DNA of 64,000 nucleotides from Streptomyces tendae. GTDB lineage: Bacteria > Actinomycetota > Actinomycetes > Streptomycetales > Streptomycetaceae. Below, piece after piece: positions 8,153 through 15,977 of the stretch. The stretch is from positions 3,658,001 through 3,722,000 of the forward strand of contig NZ_CP043959.1 of the NCBI RefSeq assembly GCF_008632955.1. The letters run 5' to 3'. The position numbers and the translations under genes are program-made. The stretch's first letter is position 1, and each line of letters opens with the position of its first letter. The notes beneath the pieces are model-generated. The model was not told where the DNA came from and did not search any database. It was given only the letters and a program-made list of their open reading frames with translations.

Positions 8153-10372
8153 TCATCGCTCCCTGACCAGCGCCGCGTACGCGCCGCCGCGCGCCACCAG
8201 CTCCTCGTGCCGCCCGCGCTCCACGACCGTGCCCTGGTCCAGGACGACGATCTCGTCGCTGTCGCGGACCGTGGACAGCCGGTGCGCGATCACCACGCAC
8301 GCACAGCCGCGCCGGCGCAGATTGTCCATCACCACCAGCTCCGTCTCGGCGTCCAGCGCGCTGGTCACCTCGTCGAGCACCAGGATGCTCGGCCGCCGCA
8401 CCAGCGCCCGCGCGATCTCCAGACGCTGGCGCTGACCGCCGGAGAAGTTCCGGCCGTCCTGCTCGACCGGGCTGTGGATGCCGCCCGGCCGGCGCACGAT
8501 CACGTCGTACAGCGCCGCGTCCTTCAGCGCCTCCACCACCGCCTCGTCCGGGATCGACGGGTCCCACAGCGCCACGTTGTCCCGCACCGTGCCCTCGAAC
8601 AGGAACACGTCCTGGTCGACGAACGACACGGACGCGGCCAGCGCCCCGCGCGGGATGTCCTCGATGCGCTGCCCGTCGATCCGGATCACGCCGTCCCACG
8701 GGGTGTACAGCCCCGAGATCAGCCGCGACACCGTCGACTTGCCGCTGCCCGAACCGCCCACCAGCGCCACCTGCTGTCCCGGCCCCACGGTCAGGTCGAA
8801 CCCGGTCAGCAGCGGCTTGTCCAGCGGGTTGTAGCCGAAGGTGAGGTTCTGCAGCTCGACATGGCCGTGCAGCCGCCGCGTCGACTCACCGGCTTCGGGA
8901 CGGCCGTACAACGGGTCCGCCCGGAAGTTCTCCACGTCCTTCAGCCGGGCCACGTCGGCGGCGAAGTCCTGGATGCGGCCCGCCACCCCGTTCAGCCGGG
9001 TCAGCGGCGCGGTGAACCGGGTGACCAGCGCCTGGAAGGCGACCAGCAGCCCGACCGAGATGTGCCCCTCGACCGCCCGCATGCCGCCGATCCACAGGAT
9101 CAGCGCGCTGTTCAGCGTGGCGAGCGTCGGCGCGACGACCCCGAGCCACGCGCTCGGCACCCCGAGCCGCTGCTGCTCCTCCAGCGTGGTCGCGTGCTGC
9201 CCGGCCCACTTGCGGAAGTAGCCGTCCTCGCCGCCGGTCGCCTTCAGCGTCTCGATCAGCTGGAGCCCGGTGTACGCGGTGTTGGTGAGCCGCGCCGTGT
9301 CCGCCCGCAGCTTCGCCGTACGGGTGGCGCGCAGCCGGATGACGATCCGCATCGCCAGGATGTTCAGCAGTGCCACCCCGATGCCCACGAAGGTGAGCTG
9401 CGGGTCGTACGTGTACAGCAGCACCGCGTACAGCACGACCACCACCGCGTCGACGCCCGCCGCCGACAGGTCGCGGGCCAGGGTCTCGGCCACCGCGTCG
9501 TTGGACTGGAGGCGCTGCACCAGATCGGCGGGGCTGCGCTGGGAGAAGAACGTCACCGGCAGCCGCAGCAGATGGCGCAGGAACCGCGCGCTGGACAGGG
9601 TGGACGAGATCAGCCGGCCGCTCAGCAGGTTGGCCTGCTGCAGCCAGGTCAGCAGCAGCGTGAGCAGCACGCAGGCGCCCATCGACAGGAACAGTACGTC
9701 CAGCGTCGAGGTCTGCTGTCCGATCAGGAAGTCGTCGATGAAGGTGCGGCTGAGTCCCGGCACGGCCGCGCCCACCGCCACCAGCAGCAGGCTGGTCAGC
9801 ACCACGGCGGGCATGGTGCCCGCGGTGCCGCGGAGCCGGGCCGGCAGGGCGCCGAGCACGCCCGGTCTGCGTCCGCCCCGGCTGAAGTCCTCGCCGGGCT
9901 CCATCACCAGCACGACACCGGTGAAGCTGCCGTCGAACTCCTCCAGCGGCACGAACCGGCGCCCCTTGGCGGGGTCGTTGACGAACACCCCGCGACGGCC
10001 GAACCGGCGGCCCATGCCGTCGTAGACGACGTAGTGGTTGAACTCCCAGAACAGGATGGCCGGCGCCGCCACCTCGGCGAGGGCGGCCAGGTCCATCTGC
10101 ATGCCCTTGGCGGTCAGCCCGTAACCGCGGGCCGCCTTCAGCAGGTTGCTGGCGCGCGAGCCGTCCCGCGAGACACCGCAGGCGATGCGCAGCTCCTCGA
10201 GCGGCACATGGCGGCCGTAGTGTCCGAGCACCATCGCGAGGGAGGCGGCACCGCACTCCACGGCCTCCATCTGGAGCACGGTGGGCGTACGGACCGTCCT
10301 GACCCTGGACGTGGGACCTTGCGGCGGGGCGGCGGCACGGCGTCTGCCGCGCGTCTCCTGTGCGGTGCTCAC
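8153..10372 (-). CDS. NHLM-type ABC transporter with C39 leader peptidase
   Basis: 739 residues from a GTG overlapping the adaptor gene's stop by 4 bases. The N-terminal C39 peptidase has its oxyanion Gln and catalytic Cys in QMEAVECGAASL, His in EFNHYVVYDG and Asp in VNDPAKG, so it looks active. Transmembrane exporter helices follow (about 170-460), then an ATPase domain with Walker A GGSGSGKSTVS, signature FSGGQRQRL and Walker B ILVLDEVTSALD. C39 domains cut after a double-glycine leader while exporting the core. Middle gene of the export operon. Confidence 0.93.
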   Translation of the reverse strand: MSTAQETRGRRRAAAPPQGPTSRVRTVRTPTVLQMEAVECGAASLAMVLGHYGRHVPLEELRIACGVSRDGSRASNLLKAARGYGLTAKGMQMDLAALAEVAAPAILFWEFNHYVVYDGMGRRFGRRGVFVNDPAKGRRFVPLEEFDGSFTGVVLVMEPGEDFSRGGRRPGVLGALPARLRGTAGTMPAVVLTSLLLVAVGAAVPGLSRTFIDDFLIGQQTSTLDVLFLSMGACVLLTLLLTWLQQANLLSGRLISSTLSSARFLRHLLRLPVTFFSQRSPADLVQRLQSNDAVAETLARDLSAAGVDAVVVVLYAVLLYTYDPQLTFVGIGVALLNILAMRIVIRLRATRTAKLRADTARLTNTAYTGLQLIETLKATGGEDGYFRKWAGQHATTLEEQQRLGVPSAWLGVVAPTLATLNSALILWIGGMRAVEGHISVGLLVAFQALVTRFTAPLTRLNGVAGRIQDFAADVARLKDVENFRADPLYGRPEAGESTRRLHGHVELQNLTFGYNPLDKPLLTGFDLTVGPGQQVALVGGSGSGKSTVSRLISGLYTPWDGVIRIDGQRIEDIPRGALAASVSFVDQDVFLFEGTVRDNVALWDPSIPDEAVVEALKDAALYDVIVRRPGGIHSPVEQDGRNFSGGQRQRLEIARALVRRPSILVLDEVTSALDAETELVVMDNLRRRGCACVVIAHRLSTVRDSDEIVVLDQGTVVERGRHEELVARGGAYAALVRER

Positions 10373-11175
10373 GGCAGCAGCCAATCCACGGGACGCCGGT
10401 CGGCCAGCCGGATGGAACCGGTGGCCAGGGTCATCGACGTCAGCTCGAACGGCGGGCCCTCGGCCGAGGACCACGCGTATCCGCTCTCCGTCGCCGTCGA
10501 CCGCTTCAGCTTCACGGTCACGGCCACCGGCCTGCCGTCCCGGGTGAACTCTTCGCCGAGCTGGGTGTCGCCGAGGAACCCGGTGATCTGCCGTGGGGAC
10601 TGGGCGGAGCGGTCCACCTCCGTCACCTCGCCGCGCAGGACGCCGTACTCCTGGCTCGGCACCGACTGCACCGTCAGGTCGACGGAGGCGTGCGCGGGGA
10701 TGCCGGCGGCCTTCTGGGCGGGGACGTACACCGTGGCGTACAGGGGGGACTGGGCGCCGCGGACCTTCTCCACCGCGGCGACGTCCGCGCCGGTCGCGAT
10801 GATCTGCCCTTCGCTCGCAGCGAGCGCGGTGATCCGCCCCGCCTGGAGGGTCCGCACGACCTGGTCACCGTCCGGCGTACGGACCTTGAGTACGGGGGAG
10901 CCGGCCGGCAGCCGCTCGCCCTCGCGCGCGAGTACGGCGGTGACCTGCCCGGCGACGGGGCTCTGCAGGATGTAACTGCCGTGCCCGTAGGTGAGGATGG
11001 CGGGCGCCTGGACGGTGGAGGTGACCGAACCTGTCAGTGCCCACACGGACGCGGCGGCCATCGCGATCACGGTGACGGACAGCACCAGCCAGCCCTGCGG
11101 GCGGGCGAAGCGCACCGGGAGGTCGAGTTCCTCCGGTGACTGGAGCTTGGCGAGGGCCTGTTGGCGGAATTGCAC
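10369..11175 (-). CDS. HlyD-family membrane fusion protein for peptide export
   Basis: 268 residues: a short cytosolic N-terminus (MQFRQQALAKLQSPEELD), one transmembrane helix at about 29-50, then biotinyl-lipoyl-like beta-rich sequence (SPVAGQVTAVLAREGERLPAG; AGRITALAASEGQIIATG). It fits the NHLM secretion adaptor group; the N-terminal QALAKLxSPEELD signature is typical. No long coiled coil is visible, consistent with a monoderm host that needs no outer-membrane reach. First gene of the three-gene transporter operon, 111 bp after the precursor gene. Confidence 0.88.
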   Translation of the reverse strand: MQFRQQALAKLQSPEELDLPVRFARPQGWLVLSVTVIAMAAASVWALTGSVTSTVQAPAILTYGHGSYILQSPVAGQVTAVLAREGERLPAGSPVLKVRTPDGDQVVRTLQAGRITALAASEGQIIATGADVAAVEKVRGAQSPLYATVYVPAQKAAGIPAHASVDLTVQSVPSQEYGVLRGEVTEVDRSAQSPRQITGFLGDTQLGEEFTRDGRPVAVTVKLKRSTATESGYAWSSAEGPPFELTSMTLATGSIRLADRRPVDWLLP

Positions 11176-11235
11176 GGGTCTTCCCTCACCTGGGTGAACT
11201 GTGCGACGTGACGGGGAGACTGCGGACGCACCACT

Positions 11236-11268
11236 GAGTCCCGGAGCCGGGGTACGGCTCCGGGACTC
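11236..11268 (-). terminator. Perfect hairpin between peptide precursor and transporter genes
   Basis: GAGTCCCGGAGCC and GGCTCCGGGACTC form a 13-bp perfect stem with a 7-nt loop, between the precursor stop (11287) and the adaptor start (11175). It probably terminates or attenuates most transcripts so the precursor is made in excess over the exporter; it could also stabilise the short mRNA. Confidence 0.7.
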
Positions 11269-11286
11269 GGTGACACGAGGACGCGA

Positions 11287-11502
11287 TCAGAGACCGGCGA
11301 CCAGGTTGGTGACCGGGGCCGTGTTCAGGCCGGTGACACCCTCGACGGTGCCGACGGCCGTGTCGACCAGGCCGGAGACCGGGGCGATGCCGTCCAGGGC
11401 GCCGGTGAGGGTGTTCACGGCGTTGACCGACAGGCCACCGGAGACGGCGTCGAGGTCGGCGTCGGAGATCTCGGCGGTCTCGACCTGCGGGGTGGAGTTC
11501 AT
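11287..11502 (-). CDS. Double-glycine leader peptide precursor (bacteriocin-like)
   Basis: 71 residues from the ATG at 11502; the purine-rich AAGGGAAG upstream supports this start over an in-frame ATG ten codons earlier. The leader is acidic and ends in ISDADLDAVSGG, the classic double-glycine form (ELDAVxGG). The predicted core is 48 residues, LSVNAVNTLT to NLVAGL: no Cys, no Trp, no Tyr, no charged residue except two Asp and one Glu, rich in Val, Leu, Gly, Thr and Asn. No lanthipeptide synthase, cyclase or radical SAM gene is nearby, so the product may be unmodified. Antimicrobial or signalling activity is inferred. Confidence 0.85.
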   Translation of the reverse strand: MNSTPQVETAEISDADLDAVSGGLSVNAVNTLTGALDGIAPVSGLVDTAVGTVEGVTGLNTAPVTNLVAGL

Positions 11503-12067
11503 GGGGGAACTTCCCTTCGTATGGATGTTCACAAGGGGGAGCGGCCCCCTCTGGGACAGATGAAGCCGCGACCGCGGGCGTCGGACGCCCGTCGCCGGGA
11601 GCCCGGAACGGCCTTGCGGTGCGATGGATCAAAGCACGCCGCCGCTGCGGGCTTCCAATCGTCCGGGCGTCTCACCAGGCAACTTGCGTCCACGGGGCAC
11701 CCAAGCGTGCAGACGGGGGCACGGCTCGGCGGCGACTTCTTCACATGGCCCCACGGCATCGCCCCATCCGGCCCCTTGCGCCCCCGTGGCCGGAAAGCGA
11801 CACACCGGCCGCAAGGGTGCTTCCCGGATGCATGTCTCGCGCATGCACCTCGCTCCGGTGACCGGGTTGGGCATTCGGTGTGCAGATTCACCGAAGCCGG
11901 GATTCAAGTCGGCACCGGCCACCGAGCGTTCGCGGCCGGTGGCGGAAAGTGAGGTCGTGAGGGCGTTGAACGCTCCTCAACTCCCTTGCGTACCAACGGC
12001 CATCCAGGCGCCCCGACAGCCGCCCCCACGGCGGCACGACTCCGGTCCCCCCAGGAGGTCGAGAAGT
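11503..12067. other. 565-bp divergent promoter region
   Basis: Gap between the minus-strand precursor gene and the plus-strand protease gene. It must hold both promoters. I see no believable gene. It contains the inverted repeat TGCATG-7 nt-CATGCA at 11829-11847 and a GCGTT-G-AACGC repeat at 11963-11973, either of which may be an operator. AGGAGG at 12053-12058 serves the protease. Confidence 0.55.
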
Positions 12068-13408
12068 TTGAGTCACAAGCGAATTCCGAAGCGCAAGGCC
12101 GCGATGGCGGTGGGCGGTGTGGTGGCCCTCGGCGCCGCCGCGATCCTGCTCCCCAGCGCCAACGCGTCACAGGACGGCGCGCCGGACGACGCCGCGGCCG
12201 CGCCGAGGACACTGAAGGCGGGCGACGCCTCGGATCTCGCCACTCGCCTCGCCGGAATGCTCGGCGACGCGTACGCCGGTGCCTACTACGACGGCGACAG
12301 CAAGCGGCTGGTCGTCAACGTGGTGCGCGGCGAGGGCGACATGGCCCTGCGGGCGAGGAGCGCGGGCGCGGCCGTCCGCGAGGTCGACAACAGCATGGCC
12401 GAACTCGACTCCGGGGCACAGACGTTGAAGTCGCAGGCGACCATCCCGGGTACGTCCTGGGCGGTCGACCCGCGCACCAACAAGATCCTCGTCACGGCGG
12501 ACAGCACGGTGACCGGGAACAAGTGGGACCGGCTGGAGTCCACCGTGGAGAGCCTCGGTTCCGGCATGGCCACCATCAAGAAGTCCGCGGGCACCTTCCG
12601 GACCTTCGCCTCCGGCGGCGACGCCATCTTCGCGGGCGGCGCCCGCTGTTCGCTCGGCTTCAACGTCACCGCGGCCGACGGCACGCCCGCCTTCCTCACC
12701 GCCGGGCACTGTGCCGCCGCCGGTGACGAGTGGTCGGACCAGCAGGGCGGACAGCCGATCGCCACCGTCGACCAGGCGTTGTTCCCCGGCGCGGGCGACT
12801 TCGCGCTCGTCACCTACAACGACCCCGCCGTCGAGGCCCCGAGCGAGGTGAACGTCGGCGGGCAGATCGTCCCGATCGTCCAGGCCGCCGAGGCCGCGGT
12901 CGGCCAGCAGGTGTTCCGCATGGGCAGCACCACCGGTCTCGCCGACGGTCAGGTCCTCGGCCTGAACGCCACGGTGAACTACCCCGAGGGCACGGTCACC
13001 GGCCTCATACAGACCGACGTCTGCGCCGAACCCGGCGACAGCGGCGGCTCGATGTTCACCCAGGACGGTCTCGCCATCGGCCTCACCTCCGGCGGCAGCG
13101 GCGACTGCACGTCCGGCGGGGAGACGTTCTTCCAGCCGGTGACCACCGCCCTGGAGGCGGTCGGCGCGACCCTCGGCGCGGGGGGCGACGCGGGCGCGGG
13201 CGCCCAGGCGGGCGGCCAGGACGCGGGCGCCGGCCAGGACGCGGGCGCCGGTGACCCGGCGGGCGGTGAGCAGGACGCGGACGCGGGCGCCGGTGAGGAC
13301 GCGGACGCGGGTCAGGATGCCGGTGACGGGCAGGCCGGCGAGGACGCCGACCACGATCGCGGCTCCGGCCGTCACGGACACGGCTCCGGGCCGACCTCGA
13401 CGCACTGA
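12068..13408 (+). CDS. Secreted alpha-lytic/streptogrisin-type serine protease with acidic repeat tail
   Basis: 446 residues from a TTG with AGGAGG nine bases upstream. A basic N-terminus and hydrophobic segment (AVGGVVALGAAAILLPSANA) form the signal peptide. A pro-domain of about 140 residues follows, then an S1 protease domain with triad segments LTAGHC, DFALVTY and GDSGGS and paired Cys. The last roughly 80 residues are a Gly/Ala/Asp repeat tail (DAGAGQDAGAG, EDADAG) ending in a His/Arg/Gly stretch. Family members use the pro-domain as a folding chaperone. The tail may bind cell wall or cations; that is speculation. Confidence 0.92.
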   Translation: MSHKRIPKRKAAMAVGGVVALGAAAILLPSANASQDGAPDDAAAAPRTLKAGDASDLATRLAGMLGDAYAGAYYDGDSKRLVVNVVRGEGDMALRARSAGAAVREVDNSMAELDSGAQTLKSQATIPGTSWAVDPRTNKILVTADSTVTGNKWDRLESTVESLGSGMATIKKSAGTFRTFASGGDAIFAGGARCSLGFNVTAADGTPAFLTAGHCAAAGDEWSDQQGGQPIATVDQALFPGAGDFALVTYNDPAVEAPSEVNVGGQIVPIVQAAEAAVGQQVFRMGSTTGLADGQVLGLNATVNYPEGTVTGLIQTDVCAEPGDSGGSMFTQDGLAIGLTSGGSGDCTSGGETFFQPVTTALEAVGATLGAGGDAGAGAQAGGQDAGAGQDAGAGDPAGGEQDADAGAGEDADAGQDAGDGQAGEDADHDRGSGRHGHGSGPTSTH

Positions 13409-13415
13409 GGCCGAC

Positions 13416-13454
13416 GACCGGCCGGTGGCGGGGGGTCCCCGGTACCGGCCGGTC
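13416..13454. terminator. Terminator-like inverted repeat between convergent genes
   Basis: GACCGGCCGGT (13416-13426) and ACCGGCCGGTC (13444-13454) pair perfectly over 11 bp with a 17-nt loop, between the protease end and the convergent phosphatase end. Confidence 0.55.
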
Positions 13455-13487
13455 GCGCGGTCCGCACCCCCGCCCGGCGCGGCGCCG

Positions 13488-15620
13488 TCAGAGCACCGGT
13501 ACCGACCTGAGCAGCAGTACCGCCGTGTCGTCCAGGCGGTCCGTCGTGCGAGGGCCGTGCCGGACCAGGGCGTCGGCGAGGTCGTCCGGAGGCAGGTCGC
13601 CGAGGTCGGTCAGCCGCCGGCACAGGTCGCCGAGGGCGTCCTCGAGGTCCGTGCCCGGGGATTCCACCAGGCCGTCGGTGTACAGCACCAGCAGCGAACC
13701 GGGCTCCAGCACGACCTCGGTCGACGGATAGACCGCCGCCCCGTCGATGCCGAGCAGCGGGCCGCCGGCCAGGTCCAGCACCCGGACCCGCCCGTCCGGC
13801 CTGCGCAGCAGGGGCGGCGGGTGCCCCGCACGGGACATCACGGCCCGCCTGCGCACCGGATCGAGGCGCAGGTACAGACAGCTCGCGAACAGCTCCGAAC
13901 CCAGGTCCAGCAGCAGCCTGTTGGTACTCCGCATCACCTCGTCCGGCGCCTGCCCCACCGCCGTGTACGCCCGCACCGCCGTACGGACCTGGCCCATCAG
14001 CCCGGCCGCCGTCACGTTGTGCCCCTGCACGTCCCCGATCACCGCCGCCGCCGTGCCCTGCGTCGGCACCAGGTCGTAGAAGTCCCCCCCGATCTCCATG
14101 CCCCGGGTGGCCGGCAGATAGCGGGCGGCGGCCTCGATCCCCGGCAGCGACGGCAGGGTGTGCGGCAGCAGCGCCTCCTGCAGCCCGTGCGCCAGGCGGT
14201 GTTTGACGTCGTACAGCATGGCCCGTTCCAGGGCCTGCGCGATCAGCCCCGCCAGGCTGGTCAGCACCGCCCGCTCCTCCGTCGTGAAGTGGTGCGGCGC
14301 CGCGTAGGACAGCACGCATGTCCCGACCGGCCGGCCGGAGGCGATCAGCGGCAGGTACGCCCACGCCGAGAACTCGGACGGGTGGGTCTGCAGCGCCGGG
14401 TACAGCCGCTCCAGCTCCCCCCGGGTCTCGAAGAAGGCGGGCACGCCGGAGCGAAGCACCTGCCCGCCCGGGGTGGCCCGGGACAGCGGCATCCCGTCGA
14501 ACCGCTCCACGACCAGCGGGTCCGCGTACCCGCGGTGCCCCAGCACCCGCAGCCGGCCGGCCCGGGAGCCGAGCACGACCAGCGCCTGGCTGCCCACCGC
14601 CGGGGCGATCTCGTCCGCGACCAGTTGCACCACGTCCTGCACGCCGACCGCCTCGGTCAGCGCACCGGCCAGGCTGAGCACCTGGGTGATGGTCACCAGC
14701 CGCTCCGGGGCCGTCCCCCGCCGGGGCGTGGCGCGGTTCATCTCCCTGACCGCGCGCGCCCTGCTGATCCGGACGCTGAGGCCGGTGGTGCTCGGGTACA
14801 GCCGGAAGGACAGCCACTCGTCGGGCGGGCGCAGCGCGACGAACGAGGTGACGTGCTGGCTGAACAGCGCCGCCCGGTACCGGTCCTCGTACACCGGGTC
14901 GTTCAGCCACGGCACCGCCGCCCACATCTGCGCCCCCACCAGGCGCTGCGACGGGACACCCAGCAGCTCGGAGGCGGCGGCGTTGGCGAAGGCGATGCGT
15001 CCGTGCAGGTCGAGCGAGCACAGGCCGTACGGCAGCCGGGACACCATCCGGGCCGCCTCCACGGTGCCGAGCGTGCCGGCCGCCCCGCCGACCACCGGCG
15101 CGGCCAGCAGGTCCGGCTCCGGCGCGAGCGGCAGGCTGTGCTCGGCGGCCCGCTCCAGCCGCACCGCCAGCCGGTCGCACGCCGCGGTGAGGTGCTCGCG
15201 TTCCCGGTCCGACAGCTCCGGCGGGTGCGAGCCCGGCCAGGTCACGAAGACCGCGCCGTACACCTTCGCCGCCGTCGCCACCGGGAGAGCGGCCAGGGAG
15301 AAGGGATAGGGGAGCACCATCGCGATCCGGGGGTAGTGGCGGGCCATCTCCTCCTCGCCGCCCACCCACACCAGCCGCCGTTCACGCACCGCGTCGGACA
15401 CGGGGATCGGCGCGCTCAGCCCCACCCGCTCCCACGGCGCCGCGAAGGCACGGGGCAGTCCCGCCATCACCGCCATCTCCAGCACGGGCTGGTCGGGCGA
15501 GAGCAGGTACACCGCCCCGGAGTGGGCGTGCACCTCGTCCATCAGCGCGGCCAGCGTCAGCGACAGCAACGGACGGCCCACGGGGGCGCGCGACTGCGCG
15601 GACGCCTGTCCCTCGGACAC
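13488..15620 (-). CDS. GAF-PAS-GAF-SpoIIE serine/threonine phosphatase
   Basis: 710 residues from the GTG at 15620; AGGAGG lies 8 bases upstream of it, while the in-frame GTG at 15629 is too close to that site. Domains: GAF at about 15-170, PAS at about 190-300 (GLCSLDLHGRIAFANAAASELLGV), second GAF at about 330-480, and a PP2C-type SpoIIE domain from about 500 with metal-site segments GGDFYDLV, IGDVQGHN, SRAGHPPPLL and LYTDGLVES. Such proteins dephosphorylate anti-anti-sigma factors. It is divergent from a second SpoIIE protein. Cytosolic; no membrane segments. Confidence 0.9.
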   Translation of the reverse strand: MSEGQASAQSRAPVGRPLLSLTLAALMDEVHAHSGAVYLLSPDQPVLEMAVMAGLPRAFAAPWERVGLSAPIPVSDAVRERRLVWVGGEEEMARHYPRIAMVLPYPFSLAALPVATAAKVYGAVFVTWPGSHPPELSDREREHLTAACDRLAVRLERAAEHSLPLAPEPDLLAAPVVGGAAGTLGTVEAARMVSRLPYGLCSLDLHGRIAFANAAASELLGVPSQRLVGAQMWAAVPWLNDPVYEDRYRAALFSQHVTSFVALRPPDEWLSFRLYPSTTGLSVRISRARAVREMNRATPRRGTAPERLVTITQVLSLAGALTEAVGVQDVVQLVADEIAPAVGSQALVVLGSRAGRLRVLGHRGYADPLVVERFDGMPLSRATPGGQVLRSGVPAFFETRGELERLYPALQTHPSEFSAWAYLPLIASGRPVGTCVLSYAAPHHFTTEERAVLTSLAGLIAQALERAMLYDVKHRLAHGLQEALLPHTLPSLPGIEAAARYLPATRGMEIGGDFYDLVPTQGTAAAVIGDVQGHNVTAAGLMGQVRTAVRAYTAVGQAPDEVMRSTNRLLLDLGSELFASCLYLRLDPVRRRAVMSRAGHPPPLLRRPDGRVRVLDLAGGPLLGIDGAAVYPSTEVVLEPGSLLVLYTDGLVESPGTDLEDALGDLCRRLTDLGDLPPDDLADALVRHGPRTTDRLDDTAVLLLRSVPVL

Positions 15621-15768
15621 GCCGACCACCTCCTCGCACGACCCGCACCCAATCTCCCCCGCGGGAGTGCGTCCCGCACGGCGAGCGGGACGCTCTGAGC
15701 GCGCATCTGTGCGAATACCCCGTTCCGCGGTCGTGAGCCCCCTTGTCGGCCCTGGCAGGTCTCGTCCT

Positions 15769-15871
15769 GAAGCGCCGGACGGGCTGACATCAGCCGGTCC
15801 CGCGCTTCAGGGTCGGGGTCCGGGGCGGAGCCCCGCGGACGTCCGGAGTGGCGTCGGCGGGGCTCCGCCCC
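15769..15871. terminator. Complex inverted-repeat region between divergent SpoIIE genes
   Basis: Two nested structures: TGAAGCGC near 15769 pairs with GCGCTTCA near 15812 around an inner GGCTGA-CAT-CAGCC hairpin; then GGGGCGGAGCCCC (15822-15834) pairs perfectly with GGGGCTCCGCCCC (15859-15871). This is the common Streptomyces intergenic GC-hairpin type. The flanking genes diverge, so it is not at a normal gene end and may be an insulator or a mobile repeat. Confidence 0.5.
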
Positions 15872-15977
15872 GGGCATGCGTATCGCGAGCCGGGCGCATA
15901 CCCCGCGTGAAAACCGGCGCGGCCGGCCGCGCCCCGTTCGTGCACAGGGGCTGCGCACCTGTCCCATAAGCGCTGTA

